A stretch of 64,000 nucleotides of DNA from Siderastrea radians (Eukaryota; Cnidaria; Anthozoa; Scleractinia; Rhizangiidae). Shown piece after piece: positions 60,416 to 64,000 of the stretch; within the stretch, counting starts at the first letter, position 1; every line of letters starts with the position of its first letter. Where the stretch lies: contig OZ024893.1 in assembly GCA_964017195.1 (NCBI GenBank), forward strand, positions 52,913,415 through 52,977,414, written 5' to 3'. The translations under genes were made by a program, and so were the position numbers. The notes under the pieces were generated by a model, which saw only the letters and a program-made list of their open reading frames with translations, ran no database searches and was not told the origin of the DNA.

Positions 60416-61751
60416 CTACCGCGGGAAGGCTGGAATAAAATCTTTAAGGCTATTACAATTCTGATACAAAACCCCTGGATCTGCAATGTTTACTTCTCGA
60501 CCAGAAAGGGTCGTGGAAGGAGAATTGGTGGACATTACTTTCGATAACTGCATATAATAGGTCGCAGTAGAGCGGTGGCGCCAGCCAACGTGTCCCATAA
60601 CATCCTGCAGTCCCGCGCCCGCAAGGGCGAGGGTGATAGCGCAACCCGATCTAAAACCGTGAAGTGTTGCTGCTTGTGCGAGGTTTCCTTCGTCAAGGTA
60701 AACTCTGAAGCGAGAATCTGCCGCCGAGGATGAAAAAGGTCTATCAACAATCCCCCCATCTGGGGTAATAGGGCGGAATAAAAACCGCTTGTAATGTCAA
60801 TACCTATACCCTTTGCAAAGGTTACGTAAAGGTCAATTGCTTTAACAGGGCATATATCGGCATTCTGGTTGCGACGAATGGCAAAAAGGTTCGAAGAACC
60901 ATCACGTAGAGTCTTCCCCCAAACATGGTTGAATAGTAAACCGCTATTATCCGGGAAGCGGAGAATTTCGGGTGTCTTAACCTGACTGAGATCGCCGGGT
61001 CTATCTCCACTGAAAAAGAGTGTTTTGAAAAAGGCCTGGTCTCTTAATAAAACAAACATGTCAATCGGAGTTAAATCCTCTGACCGCAATTTACGATCGA
61101 TGAGGTGACTTAACTGTAAAAGATCATTAACGAAAAAAGGAGTGGCTTGTTTGGGTGTTGCTTGAGCTTGCAACTGTTCTGCGGTAACACACTTAAGGTA
61201 TTGTTTTAGCGAAAGATCGGTAGCCGGATTCCCCAGCAGAAGTCTTGGGTCCCATTCTCCTCTCCTGCCGACTTCATTAAAAATTGTACGCAACTTTCCA
61301 ATGAAGGAGTCCACGGTGCCAAAAGCCAGACGCGTTGGACATGGACAGGGAAAGGAACCTTTGCGTGCGTAGAATTGACAACCGGCGTAATGAACTTTTG
61401 TCTTCCCCTTTTGATCTTTCCATACCAAAAAACGACATAGCTCGCGAGGAGTAACAGTGGAAATATCCTTTGGGAAAGGAAGGGAGGCTAAGAAGAACTC
61501 CAATTCCTTTTGAAGGGACGACTTTTGCTTTGAGTAGGACGTGTTAGCAGATAGGCTCGCGATTTGTGAAAGGCGGTTATCAAGAGCAGAGACGTCCAGA
61601 GTAACGTCAGTCCTTTGGGTATGGCCAACGGTTAGGATTTTCCTCTTGTAACCACAATTCTGACAGTAACGGAAAGTGGCGTCATTGGCATATTCACAGC
61701 GAGGACAAGAGACTGACTGGCAAAAAAAAGTTTTGGGGCCGTTGGCAAAGG
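60416..61751 (-). CDS. Tyrosine recombinase with zinc ribbon and ALOG-like domain (one frameshift)
   Basis: Numbering from the open frame that begins at 61794. Zinc ribbon C30, C33, C44, C47 (CPRCEYANDATFRYCQNC). ALOG-like DNA-binding region at about residues 85-220: TVTPRELCRFLVWKDQKGKT, zinc ligands H135, C139, C150, C152, then TVDSFIGKLRTIFNEVG and YLKCVTAEQLQAQATPKQ. Catalytic domain: R265 (FSGDRPGD), K294, then past the frameshift LHGFRSG, HVGWRHR and Y in TYYMQ. The shift is one lost T in a T-run near 60782, and the rest to 60416 reads through. The first 14 codons (MFIYFLFSFFVFPS) are probably the pyrimidine tract of an intron ending CCCTTCAG|CC at 61751. It integrates the element DNA. 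Confidence 0.87.
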
Positions 61752-61916
61752 CTGAAGGGAAAACGAAGAAGGAAAACAAAAAATAAATGAACAAAATTTA
61801 TTGTCACTTCGATCATTACAAAGTTAAGAAAAAAGTTACCAAACATTCTATAGAACAAATACAATCTATAATTGACTATCAAAACAAAAAAAAAACTGTT
61901 CTAGCGGATGTACAGA
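61752..61916 (-). other. Ngaro-2 RT-recombinase spacer
   Basis: 165 bp between the RT stop and the recombinase acceptor. It is T-rich on the minus strand, consistent with a branch/polypyrimidine region. No gene. Confidence 0.5.
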
Positions 61917-64000
61917 TCATTTGATAAGTATATGTTCGCAAACAACAAATATATAACAAAAGGCGCAACAAATGTCTTCAATTCTGAAAGCCCAGAGGTC
62001 CCATGGCAGTTTAAACGAGTCTGAGAAACCATGTGGAGAAGGCGTAAGAAGCGCGCCTTGTTCCCCTTTGCAAGAAAGCTTAAGAGAAGCGAAAGCCGAG
62101 TGAAATAGAATTGGCCACCAGTATCGTCTAGGGTGAACATCGGGGACAACAATAGTGCATCGCAAATGATTATCCCGCAGATGATTAAAAACTTGCCCAA
62201 TCAAAAGTATAGGAGGAAAAATATACGGGTTACTTAAGATGGAACTACGATCCGGGTGGTCAAAATTTTGCGCAAAGAAATCCACGCCAGAGGAACAGGG
62301 GGTAGGATACGGTGTAAAATGAGGCAAGGAAACCCCATTGAGATCACTTTGAGAGTTTGAGTCCAAAGCCATAAGATCGACAGAATGACCATGTAAACCG
62401 CCAAAAGAAGGGTGTGATTGAAGGCGCTGCCACAAATGAAAAGCTAACTTACTGTCAGCAGGAGAAAAACGACGAGAAGGCTGATCAGCAGGATTAACAC
62501 TCGAGGGGATATGGATAACTGAAAGGTGCACATTAAGGTCTAGGACCACTTCCGCTAACCGCTTTAGCGCGTCAGAAAAAAGGCTCGATCGGGCAGCTTG
62601 AGACTGCCAGGCCTGAACAAGGGATAGGTTGTCCACATAAGCATCAACCCTAGCGTCACGAAGATCATCACGAAAAGAAAGAAGAGTGTTGGTAAGGGCC
62701 TTGGTTTCTTTAGTGGTAATATCTAACACTGCTGTAGAAGGCGTCCAATAGTCGGAAACACTGACATGACTTTTTCGGGGAAAAAATCCTCCCCAAGCAA
62801 AAGAGGACGCGTCCGAATAAACAACGAACTGGAGGTGTCGCTCGTCGCGCCACTTTCCAATTCTAGCGACAACTGAAGGATCTGCCCAATGCTGCACTTC
62901 AGCTCTGAGCGGAGGCGAGATGCGAATAGGCTTAGAGGATTTTGAACCCTTGCTAATAGCGAGGTTCATCTCATTGGTATAAAGGCGAGAATCCTGTACT
63001 GCAAGGCGAAAAGAAATACATTTACCCGCGAGACGCTGAAGGGTGACAGTCGAAACGCAACTCCCACAGAGAATTGAGTTTACCAAAGCAAGAAAACTGG
63101 TTTGCTTATCGGGAGGTAAGTAAAAAGCTTCTAGGTCAGAATCAGAGATAAAACCGAGGTATTTTATTCTTTTTTGCGGGGTGAAAACACACTTTTTGAG
63201 TCCAAGGGTGTACCCAAGAGAAGTGAGGGTATATGCAGCAAGGAAAACCGCAGCCTTGGAAGCTTCAAGACGTGTTTCGTCAGAAGGGGTAGCTAAAGTA
63301 CTCGCCGAAGGGTAGGAGGTTTTGGATTGCAACTCACCATTGTGCCTATCGTCAATATACAAAGAACATGGTACTCCTATTGAACGCAAAAAATGCGATA
63401 CTAGGAGACCTGTAGAATGATAAACATAGGCAGAAATTTTCCAACCAAAAGGAATGGTGTTGGAAACAAAATACCATCCTCTCCACCTAATGCCAAAGAA
63501 AGTACGACTAGACACATCCAAAAGAATATGATCATAGCCAGATTTATCGTCCAGCGTTGTCTGGTAACATCCTTTTGTGAGGTATCTGGGTAATTGCGAT
63601 AAGTTGTCCAAACGAAAAGGGCGGTCGACCATCCAAAGGTTCAGAAAGCGGTTATCGTGACAAAGGCGAGGTTTTGTCGGTTCAACAGTCAAAGGCATGA
63701 CGAGATGTGGAGGGTCCACCTCACCAACCCTCCCTAAGACTGATATAGCGCCACTACACACCCTTTCAGGCAACGTGTTGACAATAAAATCAACAAAATT
63801 ATTACAAGATTTGTTATTATCAAATTCAATGCGGGGGGGAATAACAGAGTCATAAGCGCGTCCCTTAAAATGTCCTTTGAACGGCCGAAAAAACTTGAAG
63901 AGAGAGACTTTATTCTTAATCCAGTCAAGGACTTCATCCGCGCGGTCATAGGTACTGAGACTCGCAATTTTCTCCCAGACTTCGCTGTGAAGGTGAAGCT
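61917..64000 (-). CDS. Reverse transcriptase-RNase H of Ngaro-2, open, 5' end outside the window
   Basis: Continuous frame of about 694 codons to the window edge. It opens with HSEVWEKIASLSTYDRADEV, then RT motifs: PLTVEPTKPRLCHDNRFLNL, motif A in LDDKSGYDH, motif B in NTIPFGWKIS, and the catalytic YIDD (63348-63359). A connection and RNase H follow, with acidic residues in VVYSDASSFAWGG, TTKETKAL, YVDNLSLVQAW and NPADQPSRR, and a C-terminal module with HPRRYWWPILFH and PWDLWAFR. Makes element cDNA from RNA and removes the RNA strand. No methyltransferase-like domain of classical DIRS is seen, which favours Ngaro. No lesion found, in contrast to the copy at 45413-47661. Confidence 0.92.
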   Translation of the reverse strand, partial: LHLHSEVWEKIASLSTYDRADEVLDWIKNKVSLFKFFRPFKGHFKGRAYDSVIPPRIEFDNNKSCNNFVDFIVNTLPERVCSGAISVLGRVGEVDPPHLVMPLTVEPTKPRLCHDNRFLNLWMVDRPFRLDNLSQLPRYLTKGCYQTTLDDKSGYDHILLDVSSRTFFGIRWRGWYFVSNTIPFGWKISAYVYHSTGLLVSHFLRSIGVPCSLYIDDRHNGELQSKTSYPSASTLATPSDETRLEASKAAVFLAAYTLTSLGYTLGLKKCVFTPQKRIKYLGFISDSDLEAFYLPPDKQTSFLALVNSILCGSCVSTVTLQRLAGKCISFRLAVQDSRLYTNEMNLAISKGSKSSKPIRISPPLRAEVQHWADPSVVARIGKWRDERHLQFVVYSDASSFAWGGFFPRKSHVSVSDYWTPSTAVLDITTKETKALTNTLLSFRDDLRDARVDAYVDNLSLVQAWQSQAARSSLFSDALKRLAEVVLDLNVHLSVIHIPSSVNPADQPSRRFSPADSKLAFHLWQRLQSHPSFGGLHGHSVDLMALDSNSQSDLNGVSLPHFTPYPTPCSSGVDFFAQNFDHPDRSSILSNPYIFPPILLIGQVFNHLRDNHLRCTIVVPDVHPRRYWWPILFHSAFASLKLSCKGEQGALLTPSPHGFSDSFKLPWDLWAFRIEDICCAFCYIFVVCEHILIK

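Larger units (their letters stand above)
59957..64000 (-). mobile_element. Ngaro-type retrotransposon 2 (continues beyond the window)
   Basis: Same architecture as the first element. In plus coordinates: B2 (59957-60027), A2 (60028-60248), B1 (60249-60319), the tyrosine recombinase and the RT-RNase H, all coding on the minus strand. Gag and A1 must lie to the right of 64000. Protein similarity to element 1 is clear but diverged, and the terminal repeats differ, so this is a related but distinct family. It is inserted at ATAG in the right inverted repeat of the Harbinger element and is therefore younger than it. Confidence 0.88.

Noticed and set aside
1..64000. tRNA, rRNA or host housekeeping genes
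   Set aside because: I looked for characteristic conserved stretches and found none. A tRNA scan was not possible here.

Overview
The window looks like a transposon-rich, AT-rich metazoan genome. There is no bacterial gene organisation, introns and GT-AG splice sites are apparent, and the elements are typical of marine invertebrates. A cnidarian such as a coral or sea anemone is my best guess, at low confidence, because nothing here is a host marker gene. I find no intact host gene, rRNA or tRNA.

The backbone is one long satellite array with a unit of about 373 bp, roughly 76 copies in all. It survives as three blocks in the same orientation: 1-19270, 37934-43337 and 52519-57055. Other elements have been inserted into it, and three insertions split it at single sites where the satellite reads across the junction. 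(1) A giant CACTA/EnSpm-like DNA element (19271-37933, 18.7 kb) has CACTG ends, a GAA target duplication and subterminal repeats. It has no recognisable transposase and carries several MITE-like elements plus a second satellite (32036-36175, 11 copies of about 370 bp). (2) A complete but decayed Ngaro/DIRS-type tyrosine-recombinase retrotransposon (43338-52518, minus strand) has the split-repeat layout A1 ... B1-A2-B2. It encodes a Gln/Ala/Gly-rich first exon, a zinc-knuckle gag, reverse transcriptase-RNase H, and a tyrosine recombinase with an ALOG-like DNA-binding domain. Its putative first intron holds a Mutator-like MITE with a 9-bp target duplication and a 163-bp tandem repeat. (3) A PIF/Harbinger transposon (57056-59956) has terminal inverted repeats of about 200 bp and two head-to-head genes, a Myb/SANT-like partner protein and a DDE transposase.

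A second Ngaro-type element (59957 to beyond 64000, minus strand) is inserted in the right inverted repeat of the Harbinger element, so the outer 30 bp or so of that repeat should lie beyond the window. Its RT-RNase H frame is fully open and its recombinase has one single-base frameshift, so it is much younger or better preserved than the first copy. Both Ngaro elements joined their targets at the same four bases, ATAG. This fits recombinase-mediated insertion of a circular intermediate with a short shared core and no target duplication.

The layering gives a history: satellite expansion first, then the CACTA, Ngaro-1 and Harbinger insertions, then Ngaro-2 into Harbinger. Continued satellite turnover shows as a 297-bp deleted variant repeated in tandem, a 420-bp unit duplicated together with a LINE-like tail, and an inverted block next to a MITE.
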